A stretch of DNA of 64,000 bases from JALUZX01 sp964561605 (GTDB lineage Bacteria > Planctomycetota > UBA1135 > JALUZX01), in NCBI GenBank assembly GCA_964561605.1, contig CAZLQD010000008.1, forward strand, positions 1-64,000. Reading direction: 5' to 3'. The notes below the pieces were generated by a model that worked only from the letters and a program-made list of their open reading frames with translations, had not been told where the DNA came from and did not search any database. Shown here one piece after another: positions 50,296-58,182 of this stretch. Positions within the stretch are counted from its first letter, which is position 1. Each line of letters starts with the position of its first letter. The translations under genes were made by a program, and so were the position numbers.

Positions 50296-52143
50296 ATGGC
50301 CAAGGGAAGGCCTGCAACCTTGATCGAGAAGATCCTTTCGGCCCATTCCGGGGGAGGAGAGGTCCGCCCGGGGGAGATCGTGGAGATGGAGGTGGACGCC
50401 CGGGTCGCCCGGGACTTCGGCGGGGCCAACGTGGTGCGCCGCCTGGAGGAGGCGGGCCTGGGCGTGGACGATCCCTCCCGGACCTTCTTCACCCTGGACT
50501 GCAATCCCACGGGATGCGACCAGGGGTACGCCGCGAACCAGCACAGGATCCGTCTCTTCGCCAGGGCCCATGGAATCCGGGTCTATGATATCGACAGGGG
50601 GATCGGGACCCATCTCGCCGTGGAGGAGGGCTTCGCCCGGCCGGGAACCACCCTGGTCTCCACGGACTCCCACGCCAACATCGTGGGCGCCGTGGGGGCC
50701 TTCGGCCAGGGCATGGGCGACCAGGACATCGCCTACGCCTTCGCCCGGGGGAAGGTCTGGTTCCAGGTGCCTCCCACGGTGAAGGTGGTCCTCAAGGGCC
50801 GGCCCGGCCCCCTTGCCTCCGCCAAGGACGTTGGACTTGCGCTTCTGCGGAAGTTCGGCGCCGCCGGGCTCCTGGGAATGGCGGCGGAGATCACCGGGGA
50901 CTGGGCCCGGGAGGCCGGCCTGGAGGAGCGGCTCACCGTGGCCTCCCTGGCCACGGAGATGGGGGCCATCGCCGCCCTCTTCGTGCCCTCGGAGAAGGTG
51001 CTGGCCCAGCTTGGCCTTTCCGGGACGGAGCCACCCCGGCCAGATCCAGGCGCGGAATACGCCGAGGTGATCGAAGTGGACCTGGAGGGGCTCGGCCCCC
51101 TGGTCTCCCGGCCGGGGAGTCCCCAGGACGTGGTTCCCGTCGAAGAAGTGCGGGGCACCCCTGTGGACTCGGCCTTCGTCGGGTCCTGCACCAACGGCCG
51201 CCTGGGCGACCTGAGGGCCGCCCTTGCCGCCCTTGGTGGGAGGAAGGTCGCCCCCGGCGTGGTCCTCAAGGTGGTTCCCGCCACGGACCGGGTCTGGCGG
51301 GAGGCCCTCGCCGGGGGGATCGTGGCGGGCCTCAAGGAGGCGGGGGCCCTCTTCTCCAACGCCGGGTGCGCCGGGTGCGCCGCCGGGCAGGTGGGCCAGA
51401 CCGGCCCCGGCGAAGTGGAGGTGAGCACGGGAAACCGGAATTTTCCGGGCAAGCAGGGGAAGGGCGAGGTCTGGCTGGCGTCCCCCGCCGTGGCGGCAGC
51501 CTCGGCGGCGGCGGGCTTTTTGACCGATCCGGCCCACCTGCCGGAAAGGCCGAGATCCGTGGCCCTTCCGGGAAGGGGGGGCGGCGGGGGCGCCCCGCGG
51601 GCCTCCGCCGGAAGGAAGGCGGAAGGGAGGCCCGCTCCCCCCATGGTCGTGGAAGGCCGGGTCTGGGTGATTCCCCGGGAGAACGTGGACACCGACATGA
51701 TCTACCACAACCGCCACCTGGCCGTGACCGACCCGGCCGAGACGGGAAAATACGCTCTTGGGAATCTCCCGGGATGGGAGGACTTCCCCGAAAAGGCCCG
51801 CCCCGGCGACATCCTGGCGGCGGGGGCCAACTTCGGGGCGGGCTCGAGCCGCCAGCAGGCCGTGGACTGCTTCAAGGCCCTGGGGATCGCGGCGATCCTG
51901 GCGCCCTCCTTCGGGGCCATCTACCTGAGGAACGCCGTCAACTCCGCCCTTCCCGTCCTCGAGGCGGACCTCCTCTCGGCGGGGGTGGAGTCGGGCGAGG
52001 AGATCCGGGTGGACTTCGAGACCGGTGAGATCCTTCGGAAGAAGACGGGAGAAAGGATCCAGGGAAAGCCTATGAGCCGGGTCCAGAAGGAGATCTACCT
52101 GCGGGGCGGGCTTCTCGCCCCCGGGGAGGAGGAGGCGAAATGA
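50296..52143 (+). CDS. Aconitase-family hydro-lyase, large and small subunits fused
   Basis: A 615-residue protein joining a LeuC-like part (about 1-410) to a LeuD-like swivel (about 455-610) through a Gly/Ala linker. The 4Fe-4S cysteines are Cys298 (GSCTNGR), Cys358 and Cys361 (GCAGC). TDSHANIVGAVGAFG and GAGSSRQQA are substrate-binding segments. The swivel's specificity loop reads YHNRHLAV, unlike usual LeuD. It would hydrate or dehydrate a tri- or dicarboxylate (citrate/isocitrate, isopropylmalate, homoaconitate, citramalate or dimethylmalate type). It is first of six coupled genes, followed by a second such enzyme. Confidence 0.85.
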   Translation: MAKGRPATLIEKILSAHSGGGEVRPGEIVEMEVDARVARDFGGANVVRRLEEAGLGVDDPSRTFFTLDCNPTGCDQGYAANQHRIRLFARAHGIRVYDIDRGIGTHLAVEEGFARPGTTLVSTDSHANIVGAVGAFGQGMGDQDIAYAFARGKVWFQVPPTVKVVLKGRPGPLASAKDVGLALLRKFGAAGLLGMAAEITGDWAREAGLEERLTVASLATEMGAIAALFVPSEKVLAQLGLSGTEPPRPDPGAEYAEVIEVDLEGLGPLVSRPGSPQDVVPVEEVRGTPVDSAFVGSCTNGRLGDLRAALAALGGRKVAPGVVLKVVPATDRVWREALAGGIVAGLKEAGALFSNAGCAGCAAGQVGQTGPGEVEVSTGNRNFPGKQGKGEVWLASPAVAAASAAAGFLTDPAHLPERPRSVALPGRGGGGGAPRASAGRKAEGRPAPPMVVEGRVWVIPRENVDTDMIYHNRHLAVTDPAETGKYALGNLPGWEDFPEKARPGDILAAGANFGAGSSRQQAVDCFKALGIAAILAPSFGAIYLRNAVNSALPVLEADLLSAGVESGEEIRVDFETGEILRKKTGERIQGKPMSRVQKEIYLRGGLLAPGEEEAK

Positions 52144-53420
52144 ACCGGGGGATGACCATGGCCGGGGCCATCCTGGCCCGGAAGGCGGGAAAGGAGAAGG
52201 TCGAGACCGGGGAGATTCTCTTCGTGGAACCCGACATCCTCCTCTCCCACGACAACACGGCGGCCATCACGGCCAAGGTGGGGAGGCTCCTGGAAGAATA
52301 CGGGTTGGCTGTACCTGACAGGCACGTGATCGTCCTGGACCACGTGGTCCCCCCGGCGACCGTGAAGTCGGCCCGGAACCACAAGGCCGTCAGGGAATAC
52401 GTGGACCGGTACGGGGTGAAGCACTTCTTCGATGCGGGCAGGGGGATCTGCCACCAGGTGGTCGTCGAGGAGGGCCTGGCCCTTCCGGGGACCGTTGCGG
52501 TGGGAAGCGATTCGCATACCTGCACCTACGGCGCCCTGAACTGCCTGGCCGCGGGGATCGACAGGACCGAGGCGGCTGCCCTTCTGCTCACCGGGAAGAC
52601 CTGGCTCAAGGTCCCGGCGGGGATCCTGGTGGAGTTGAGGGGACGGCTTCGGCCTCCCGTCTCGGCGAAGGACCTGGTCCTGGCCCTGGCCGGGAAGATC
52701 GGCGCTTCGGGAGCCAACTACCGCTCCTTGGAATTCACCGGGGACCTGGACGGTCTCTCCATGGAGGAGCGGCTCACCGTGGCCAACATGGGCGTCGAGA
52801 TGGGGGCCAAGGCGGCGATCTTTCCTGCAGACCGGGTCCTGGAGGAATGGCTCGAAGGCCTGGGCGTGAGGAGGGAGGCCTGGGAAGGCGTTTCTCCTGG
52901 CCCGGAAGAGGCCTACGAAAGGAAGGTGACCCTGGACCTCTCCTCCCTGGAGCCCATGGCGGCCCTTCCCCACGCCGTGGACCGGGTGAAGCCCCTGGCC
53001 GAGGTGGAAGGCCTCGAGATCCAGCAGTGTTTCCTCGGGACCTGCACCAACGGGAGGCTTTCCGACCTGAAGACGGCGGCCCGGATCCTGGAAGGAAGGC
53101 GGATCCATCCGCGGGTCCGGCTCCTGGTCACCCCGGCCTCCCGGAGGGTCCTGGAGGAGGCCCTGGCCGAGGGGGTGATCGGGACCCTCGTCGCCGCAGG
53201 GGCCGTCCTCCTCCCCCCGGGGTGCGGTCCGTGCCTTGGGGCGCACCAGGGCGTCCTGGCTCCGGGGGAGAGGTGCTTGTCTACGGCAAACCGGAACTTC
53301 AAGGGCCGCATGGGCTCCCCCGAGGCGGAGATCTACCTCGCCTCGCCGGCATCCGTCGCCGCCTCGGCCCTGGAGGGGAGGATCACCAGGCCGGAGAAGT
53401 ACTGGAGGGAGGAACGATGA
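52140..53420 (+). CDS. Aconitase-family hydro-lyase, large subunit (LeuC-like)
   Basis: A 426-residue protein. The cluster cysteines are Cys302 (GTCTNGR), Cys362 and Cys365 (PGCGPC); substrate-site segments are DSHTCTYGALNCLAAGIDRT and STANRNFKGRMG. Length fits the short (HacA/DmdA/LeuC2) branch rather than classic LeuC of about 465. It overlaps both neighbours by ATGA and pairs with the separate small subunit downstream. Possible reactions include isopropylmalate, homoaconitate, citramalate/mesaconate and 2,3-dimethylmalate conversions; context (CitDEF-like lyase) favours the last two or citrate. Confidence 0.87.
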   Translation: MNRGMTMAGAILARKAGKEKVETGEILFVEPDILLSHDNTAAITAKVGRLLEEYGLAVPDRHVIVLDHVVPPATVKSARNHKAVREYVDRYGVKHFFDAGRGICHQVVVEEGLALPGTVAVGSDSHTCTYGALNCLAAGIDRTEAAALLLTGKTWLKVPAGILVELRGRLRPPVSAKDLVLALAGKIGASGANYRSLEFTGDLDGLSMEERLTVANMGVEMGAKAAIFPADRVLEEWLEGLGVRREAWEGVSPGPEEAYERKVTLDLSSLEPMAALPHAVDRVKPLAEVEGLEIQQCFLGTCTNGRLSDLKTAARILEGRRIHPRVRLLVTPASRRVLEEALAEGVIGTLVAAGAVLLPPGCGPCLGAHQGVLAPGERCLSTANRNFKGRMGSPEAEIYLASPASVAASALEGRITRPEKYWREER

Positions 53421-53908
53421 AGGTCTGGCGTTACGGGGACGATGTGAATACGGATCTGCTCTTTCCCGGGAAGTACACCTACACCTGCTCCACGCCCGAG
53501 GAGATCCTTCCCCACCTCTTCGAGGACCTGGATCCCTCCTTCGCCTCTGGGGTGAAGCCCGGGGACGTGGTCCTGGCGGGGGAGAACTTCGGGTGCGGAT
53601 CCTCCCGGGAGCAGCCCGTCGTGGGTCTCAAGGCCGCCGGCGTGGCGGCGGTCGTGGCCAAGAGCTTCGCAAGGATCTTCTTCCGGGCCGGCATCAACCA
53701 GGGACTTCCCCTGGTGGAGTGCCCCGCCGCTGTGGAGGCGTGGAAAGAGGGCATGGAAGTGGAGGTGGATTTTCCCGGCGGGAGGGTCCGGGTGGGGAAG
53801 GAGTGGTTCTCCTTTCCCAAGCCCCCTCCCGAGGTGATGGAGATCCTCCGGGACGGGGGTCTCCTGGCCCACGTGGAGAAGGTCCTGAAGGCGAGGAAAG
53901 GGGGCTGA
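53417..53908 (+). CDS. Aconitase-family hydro-lyase, small subunit (LeuD-like)
   Basis: A 163-residue swivel domain with the hallmark FGCGSSREQPVVGLKAAGV. The specificity loop (residues 20-23) reads YTYT. In methanogen work the homoaconitase loop is YLRT, and isopropylmalate isomerases differ there; YTYT matches neither as I recall them. ATGA overlap with the large subunit implies a 1:1 complex. The next gene starts 1 base after its stop. Confidence 0.87.
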   Translation: MKVWRYGDDVNTDLLFPGKYTYTCSTPEEILPHLFEDLDPSFASGVKPGDVVLAGENFGCGSSREQPVVGLKAAGVAAVVAKSFARIFFRAGINQGLPLVECPAAVEAWKEGMEVEVDFPGGRVRVGKEWFSFPKPPPEVMEILRDGGLLAHVEKVLKARKGG

Positions 53909-53909
53909 G

Positions 53910-55130
53910 ATGGGCAAGGGGCAGCCCGGCAAGGGAGTGGGCGCGGCGGGGCGTTACGGCGAGGGGGTCCGGGCCGACGCCAGGGTGAGGGTGGAACTTC
54001 GGGCCGAAGGGGGGATCGGCCTCCAGGTGACCTCTTCGGTGGAGGCCTTCTACGGGAGGAAGATCCGGGAGGAGGTGCTTTCGGGCCTGGAGGGGATGGG
54101 AGTGGAACACGCCCTGGTCACCGTGGAGGACCGGGGGGCCCTTCCTTTCGTCCTCCTGGCCCGGGTGGAGGCGGCCGTGAGGGCCGCCTGGCCGGACTGC
54201 CCGGGCCGGATCCTTCCTCCCGGGAGGCGGGAGCCCGGCCCGGAGAGCAGGAAGGACCGGCTTCGCCGGAGCAGGCTCTACCTTCCCGCCGACGAGCCCA
54301 GGTTCCTGGTGAATCCCGGTCTCTTCGGCGCCGACGGACTCATCCTGGACCTGGAGGACTCGGTGGCCCCCGAATCCAAGGCGCAAGCCCGGATCCTGGC
54401 CAGGAACGCCCTCCTTTGCATGGATTTCGGCGGGGCGGAACGGATGGTCCGGATCAACCAGGGCGCGGAGGGTGCCAGGGACCTGGAGGAGGTGGTCCCT
54501 GCCGGGCCCGATCTCATCCTCCTTCCCAAGGTGGAGGATGCCGATACGGTAAAGCGGGTCGAATCGGAGATCGAGGGGATCCGGAAGCGCCTCGGCCTGG
54601 AGAGGAGGATCTGGCTCATGCCCATCGTGGAGAGCGCCGCGGGAGTGCTCGCCGCCGGGGAGATCGCCGCCGCCTCCGAATCGGTGGCCGCCCTTGCCGT
54701 GGGCCTCGAGGACCTGACGGCCGATCTCGGGGCCGAGCGGACCAAGGAGGGCCGGGAGACCTTCACGGCCCGTTCCATGATCGTCCTGGCCGCCAGGGCG
54801 GCCGGCGTCCAGCCCATCGACACGGTCTTCAGCGACGTGGGGGACATGGAGGGGCTCATGCGGAGCGTGGAGGAGGCCCGGGCCCTGGGTTTCGAGGGGA
54901 AGGGTTGCATCCATCCCTCCCAGGTGGAAGTGGTCCACCGGGGATTCGCTCCCTCCCCCGAGGCGGTGGAGAAGGCGTCGAAGATCGTGAAGGCCTACGA
55001 GGAGGCCCGGGCGAGGGGCCTTGGTGTCGTCGCCTTGGGAACCAAGATGATCGACCCTCCCGTGGTGAAGAGGGCACTCCGGACGGTGGAACTGGCCAGG
55101 GAGCTGGGGCTCCTGGAAGGAGGGGAGTGA
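53910..55130 (+). CDS. CitD-CitE fusion: acyl-carrier-like domain plus citrate lyase beta-like aldolase
   Basis: A 406-residue protein. Residues 1-100 match the citrate lyase acyl carrier CitD (TSSVEAFYGRKIREEV, VTVEDRGALPFVLLARVEAA). Residues 115-400 are a CitE/HpcH-type barrel (RLYLPADEPRF, LILDLEDSVAP, MPIVESAAGVLAAGE, AVGLEDLTADLGA). CitE cleaves acyl-carrier-bound citryl or a like acid to acetyl carrier and a keto acid. In CitD the prosthetic group sits on Ser14 in an ES(G/S)D context; here the matching spot reads VRAD, and no Ser or Thr occurs in the first 40 residues. It sits between leuD-like and citF-like genes. Confidence 0.85.
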   Translation: MGKGQPGKGVGAAGRYGEGVRADARVRVELRAEGGIGLQVTSSVEAFYGRKIREEVLSGLEGMGVEHALVTVEDRGALPFVLLARVEAAVRAAWPDCPGRILPPGRREPGPESRKDRLRRSRLYLPADEPRFLVNPGLFGADGLILDLEDSVAPESKAQARILARNALLCMDFGGAERMVRINQGAEGARDLEEVVPAGPDLILLPKVEDADTVKRVESEIEGIRKRLGLERRIWLMPIVESAAGVLAAGEIAAASESVAALAVGLEDLTADLGAERTKEGRETFTARSMIVLAARAAGVQPIDTVFSDVGDMEGLMRSVEEARALGFEGKGCIHPSQVEVVHRGFAPSPEAVEKASKIVKAYEEARARGLGVVALGTKMIDPPVVKRALRTVELARELGLLEGGE

Positions 55131-55131
55131 G

Positions 55132-56697
55132 ATGGTCCGCTTCGTGGAGAACGCCGCCGGAAGGCTCGTCCCCCTGGAGGTGAACGGAAAGGCCCAGGAT
55201 CCCTACGCCGGGGTCTGGGGGCGGGACCCCGAGGGGAACCATCACGGCCCGCCCGTCCGGTCCATCCGGGACTATCCCAAGGACGGAAACAAGCTCGTGC
55301 CCGACCTGGAGACCGCCCTGAGGGAGGCCGGGCTCCGGGACGGGATGACCGTGAGCACCCACCACCACCTGCGGAACGGCGACAAGACGGCCCTCATGCT
55401 CTTCGAAGCGGCCCGGAGGATCGGCGTGAAGGACCTCATGTGGTTTCCCAGCGCCTCCTTCCCATGCCACGAGCCCCTCCTGAAGGACCTGGAATCGGGC
55501 CTGATCCACCACATCGAGGGATCCATGAACGGCCCCCTGGGCGATTACTGCTCGCGGGGGAAGATGCGCGGCATGGGCGTACTCCGCTCCCACGGGGGGC
55601 GGTACCAGGCCGTCCAGGACGGGGAGGTGCACATCGACATAGCCGTGATCGCCGCTCCCGCGGCGGACCCCTTCGGGAACGCCAACGGCCTCCGGGGGCC
55701 CTCCGCCTGCGGGGGACTTGGTTTCGCCCTGGCGGATTCCCTCTACGCGGACAGGGTGATCGTGGTGACGGACAACCTGGAGCCCTTTCCCTGCCTCCCC
55801 TGGCAGATCCAGGGAAACCACGTGGACTACGTAGTGGAGGTGGAGAGCATCGGCGACGCCTCCAAGATCGTGAGCGGCACGACCCGGATCACCAGGTCGC
55901 CCGAGAGGCTCTACATCGCCGAGCTGGTGGCCCGCTTCATCCGCGATGCGGGGATCATGAGGGAGGGATTCTCCTTCCAGGCCGGAGCGGGAGGGATCTC
56001 CCTGGCCTTCCTCCGCTTCCTGGGCGAGGAGATGCGCCGGAAGGGTGTGAAGGCATCCTTCGCAAGGGGAGGTGCCACGGAGGTCCTGGTCTCCATGCTG
56101 GAAGAGGGGCTCGTCGGGGCCCTCCTGGACGGACAGACCTTCGACACCCGGGCCGTCCGCTCCCTGGCGGAGAATCCCCGCCACGTGATGACCACCCCCT
56201 TTACGAGCTACGACTTCCACGCCAAGGGGAGCTTCTGCACCATGGTGGACACGGCCGTTCTCGGGGCCACCGAGGTGGACCTGGAATTCAACGGGAACGT
56301 GGTCTCCCATTCGGACGGCCGGATCCTCCACGGGATCGGCGGCTGGCAGAACTGCCTCTTCGCGGGCTGCACCATCCTGGCAGTTCCCTCCATGCGCAAC
56401 CGGATTCCCGTCGTCGTGGACCGGGTGACCACCCTCGTGGGGCCTGGAGAGCTCATCGACGTGGTGGTCACCGAGCGGGGGATTGCGGTGAACCCGCGCA
56501 GGGAGGATCTCTTGGAAGCCCTTCGGGGCTCGGACCTTCCCTTGAAGTCCCTGGAGGAGATCCAGGCCGAGGCCGAGGCCGCCTGCGGCGGAAGGCCGGA
56601 CCGGCCCGCCCTGGCCTGCGAAGGAGGGGAACCGGTGGCGGTGGTCAAGTGGGTGGACGGAACGGTCCTGGACACGGGATGGAAGGTGGCCCGGTGA
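55132..56697 (+). CDS. citF: Citrate lyase alpha-subunit-like (acyl-carrier/CoA transferase), CitF
   Basis: A 521-residue protein close in length and pattern to CitF, the transferase that swaps acetate for citrate (or citramalate) on the acyl carrier. MTVSTHHHLRNGDK, GSMNGPLGDYCSRG, GFSFQAGAGGISLAFLRF and VVVTERGIAVNPRREDLLE are family-like segments. With the preceding CitDE fusion it gives a full alpha/beta/gamma lyase set. No citC, citX or citG maturation gene occurs in the window. It overlaps the next gene by GTGA. Confidence 0.88.
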   Translation: MVRFVENAAGRLVPLEVNGKAQDPYAGVWGRDPEGNHHGPPVRSIRDYPKDGNKLVPDLETALREAGLRDGMTVSTHHHLRNGDKTALMLFEAARRIGVKDLMWFPSASFPCHEPLLKDLESGLIHHIEGSMNGPLGDYCSRGKMRGMGVLRSHGGRYQAVQDGEVHIDIAVIAAPAADPFGNANGLRGPSACGGLGFALADSLYADRVIVVTDNLEPFPCLPWQIQGNHVDYVVEVESIGDASKIVSGTTRITRSPERLYIAELVARFIRDAGIMREGFSFQAGAGGISLAFLRFLGEEMRRKGVKASFARGGATEVLVSMLEEGLVGALLDGQTFDTRAVRSLAENPRHVMTTPFTSYDFHAKGSFCTMVDTAVLGATEVDLEFNGNVVSHSDGRILHGIGGWQNCLFAGCTILAVPSMRNRIPVVVDRVTTLVGPGELIDVVVTERGIAVNPRREDLLEALRGSDLPLKSLEEIQAEAEAACGGRPDRPALACEGGEPVAVVKWVDGTVLDTGWKVAR

Positions 56698-57836
56698 GCG
56701 GGGGGCGGGCATTCCCGGAGAAGGAGAGGCTCTACTCCCTGGACGCCTTCCGCGGTGCGGCCATCGCCGCCATGATCCTGGTGAACAACCCGGGATCCTG
56801 GTCCCACGTCTTTCCCCCTCTGGAGCACGCCCGGTGGAACGGGTGGACCCCGACGGACCTGGTCTTCCCCTTCTTCCTCTTCATCGTGGGCGTGGCCCTG
56901 GTCTTCTCCCTCACCAGGAGGATCGAGGGAAACGACAGGGGAAAGGCCCTTCCCCGAATCTTCCGGCGGGCGGCGGTGCTCTTCCTCCTGGGCCTCTTCC
57001 TGAACGGATTTCCCTTCCTGAGTTTTTCTCCCTTGGGACTCCATCCCCACCTGGTCCATCTCAGGATCCCGGGGGTGCTCCAGCGGATCGCCCTTTGTTA
57101 CCTGGGGGCCTCCCTCCTCTTCCTCTACGTTCCCCACAGGAGGCTTCCCTGGATCGTCGCCGGGATCCTCCTGGGGTATTGGGCCCTCATGGGCCTGGTG
57201 AGCGCTCCCGGGGCGGGCGCCCCGGGGGGGAAGGACGCCAACCCGGCGGCCTGGCTGGACAGGCTCCTTCTGGGAGGACACCTCTGGGCCTATTCCAAGA
57301 CCTGGGATCCGGAAGGGATCCTCAGCACCTTCCCGGCCCTTTGCACGACCCTCTTCGGCGTGAGCGCCGGGAAGATGTTCTTCCAGGATCTCTCGGGAGC
57401 CGAGCGGACGGCCCGCCTCATGGTGCGTGGGGCCCTCCTGGTGATCCTGGGCTTCGTGTGGAACTGGTTCTTTCCCATCAACAAGAACCTCTGGACCAGC
57501 TCCTACGCGGTCTTCACCGCCGGCCAGGCCTTTTGCGCCCTGGGGGTCTTCTACTGGTTCGCCGACGTGCAGAAGAAGAGGGGCTGGACCTTCCCTCTCG
57601 TGGTCTACGGCAGGAACGCCATCACCGTCTTCGTCATGAGCGGCATCCTGGGAAGGTTGCTCGTGCTGATCCGCCTGGGGGACGGGACGGCCCTGAAGAC
57701 TTGGATCTACCGGGAGGTCTTCCTTTCCTGGCTTCCGCCCGTCTATGCCTCCCTGGCCTACGCCCTGGCCTGGGTGGGGGGCTGGTACCTCGTTCTCCTC
57801 TGGATGTACAAGCGGAAGATCTTCCTGAAGGTTTGA
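56694..57836 (+). CDS. HGSNAT-like membrane acyltransferase (NagX/DUF5009)
   Basis: A 380-residue polytopic protein starting at GTG 56694, overlapping citF by GTGA. LYSLDAFRGAAIAAMILVNN, TPTDLVFPFFLFIVGVAL and the closing helices match the bacterial relatives of heparan-alpha-glucosaminide N-acetyltransferase, thought to move acetyl groups from cytosolic acetyl-CoA to sugars outside the membrane. About ten helices are visible. Its coupling to a lyase that releases acetyl units is suggestive but may be only operon packing. Confidence 0.85.
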   Translation: MSGGRAFPEKERLYSLDAFRGAAIAAMILVNNPGSWSHVFPPLEHARWNGWTPTDLVFPFFLFIVGVALVFSLTRRIEGNDRGKALPRIFRRAAVLFLLGLFLNGFPFLSFSPLGLHPHLVHLRIPGVLQRIALCYLGASLLFLYVPHRRLPWIVAGILLGYWALMGLVSAPGAGAPGGKDANPAAWLDRLLLGGHLWAYSKTWDPEGILSTFPALCTTLFGVSAGKMFFQDLSGAERTARLMVRGALLVILGFVWNWFFPINKNLWTSSYAVFTAGQAFCALGVFYWFADVQKKRGWTFPLVVYGRNAITVFVMSGILGRLLVLIRLGDGTALKTWIYREVFLSWLPPVYASLAYALAWVGGWYLVLLWMYKRKIFLKV

Positions 57837-58182
57837 TCGACCCGGCTGGCCGATTCATTGGGGGGGGTGCAAGCCGGGTTGCTCCACATCGTCCGCCTCC
57901 AGGGCTATCGGTCACGCTCTTTTCCTGGGGATCACTAGGTGGATGCTTTCGATTCTGTCGTGAGTAGGGACGCTTTCGAAGTTGTGGCCACTCCCCGGAC
58001 GTCCTCGGTCCGGCCCAGGGGGCCGGACCTCTGCCGGCCGGGGCTGACGAGTGGGGATATGTGCTTCGCCCATGCCCGAGCCGTCCGGGGCTGACGTGGG
58101 GAAAAATGGGTGGGGAGTGGGTGTTCGGGGACCCGGGAGGCCTGGAATAAACCAGACCGTAAAACTCCTTCCTCCGGTTCCT
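57837..58182. other. Non-coding region with a second site of the dispersed repeat
   Basis: This 346-base gap has no credible gene. Its first 110 bases show nothing I can name. The rest carries the diverged repeat copies listed next. Confidence 0.65.
57965..58140 (+). repeat. Diverged copies of the 35.5-36.2 kb repeat
   Basis: GCTTTCGAAGTTGTGGCCAC then TCCCCGGACGTC matches the repeat core. TGCCGGCCGGGGCTGACGA follows near 58031, and a second piece from 58071 (CATGCCCGAGCCG, then GGGGCTGACGTGGGGAAAAA, then GTGGGTGTTCGGG) matches 36068-36127 closely. The left half of the hairpin is lost or altered here (TGCTTCGCCCATGCCCGAG). Confidence 0.8.

Noticed and set aside
50296..53908. Plain leucine-pathway isopropylmalate isomerase genes
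   Set aside because: No leuA or leuB is nearby, two enzymes of the family are present, and both are coupled to a citrate-lyase-like set, so naming them leuC/leuD would overstate what is known.
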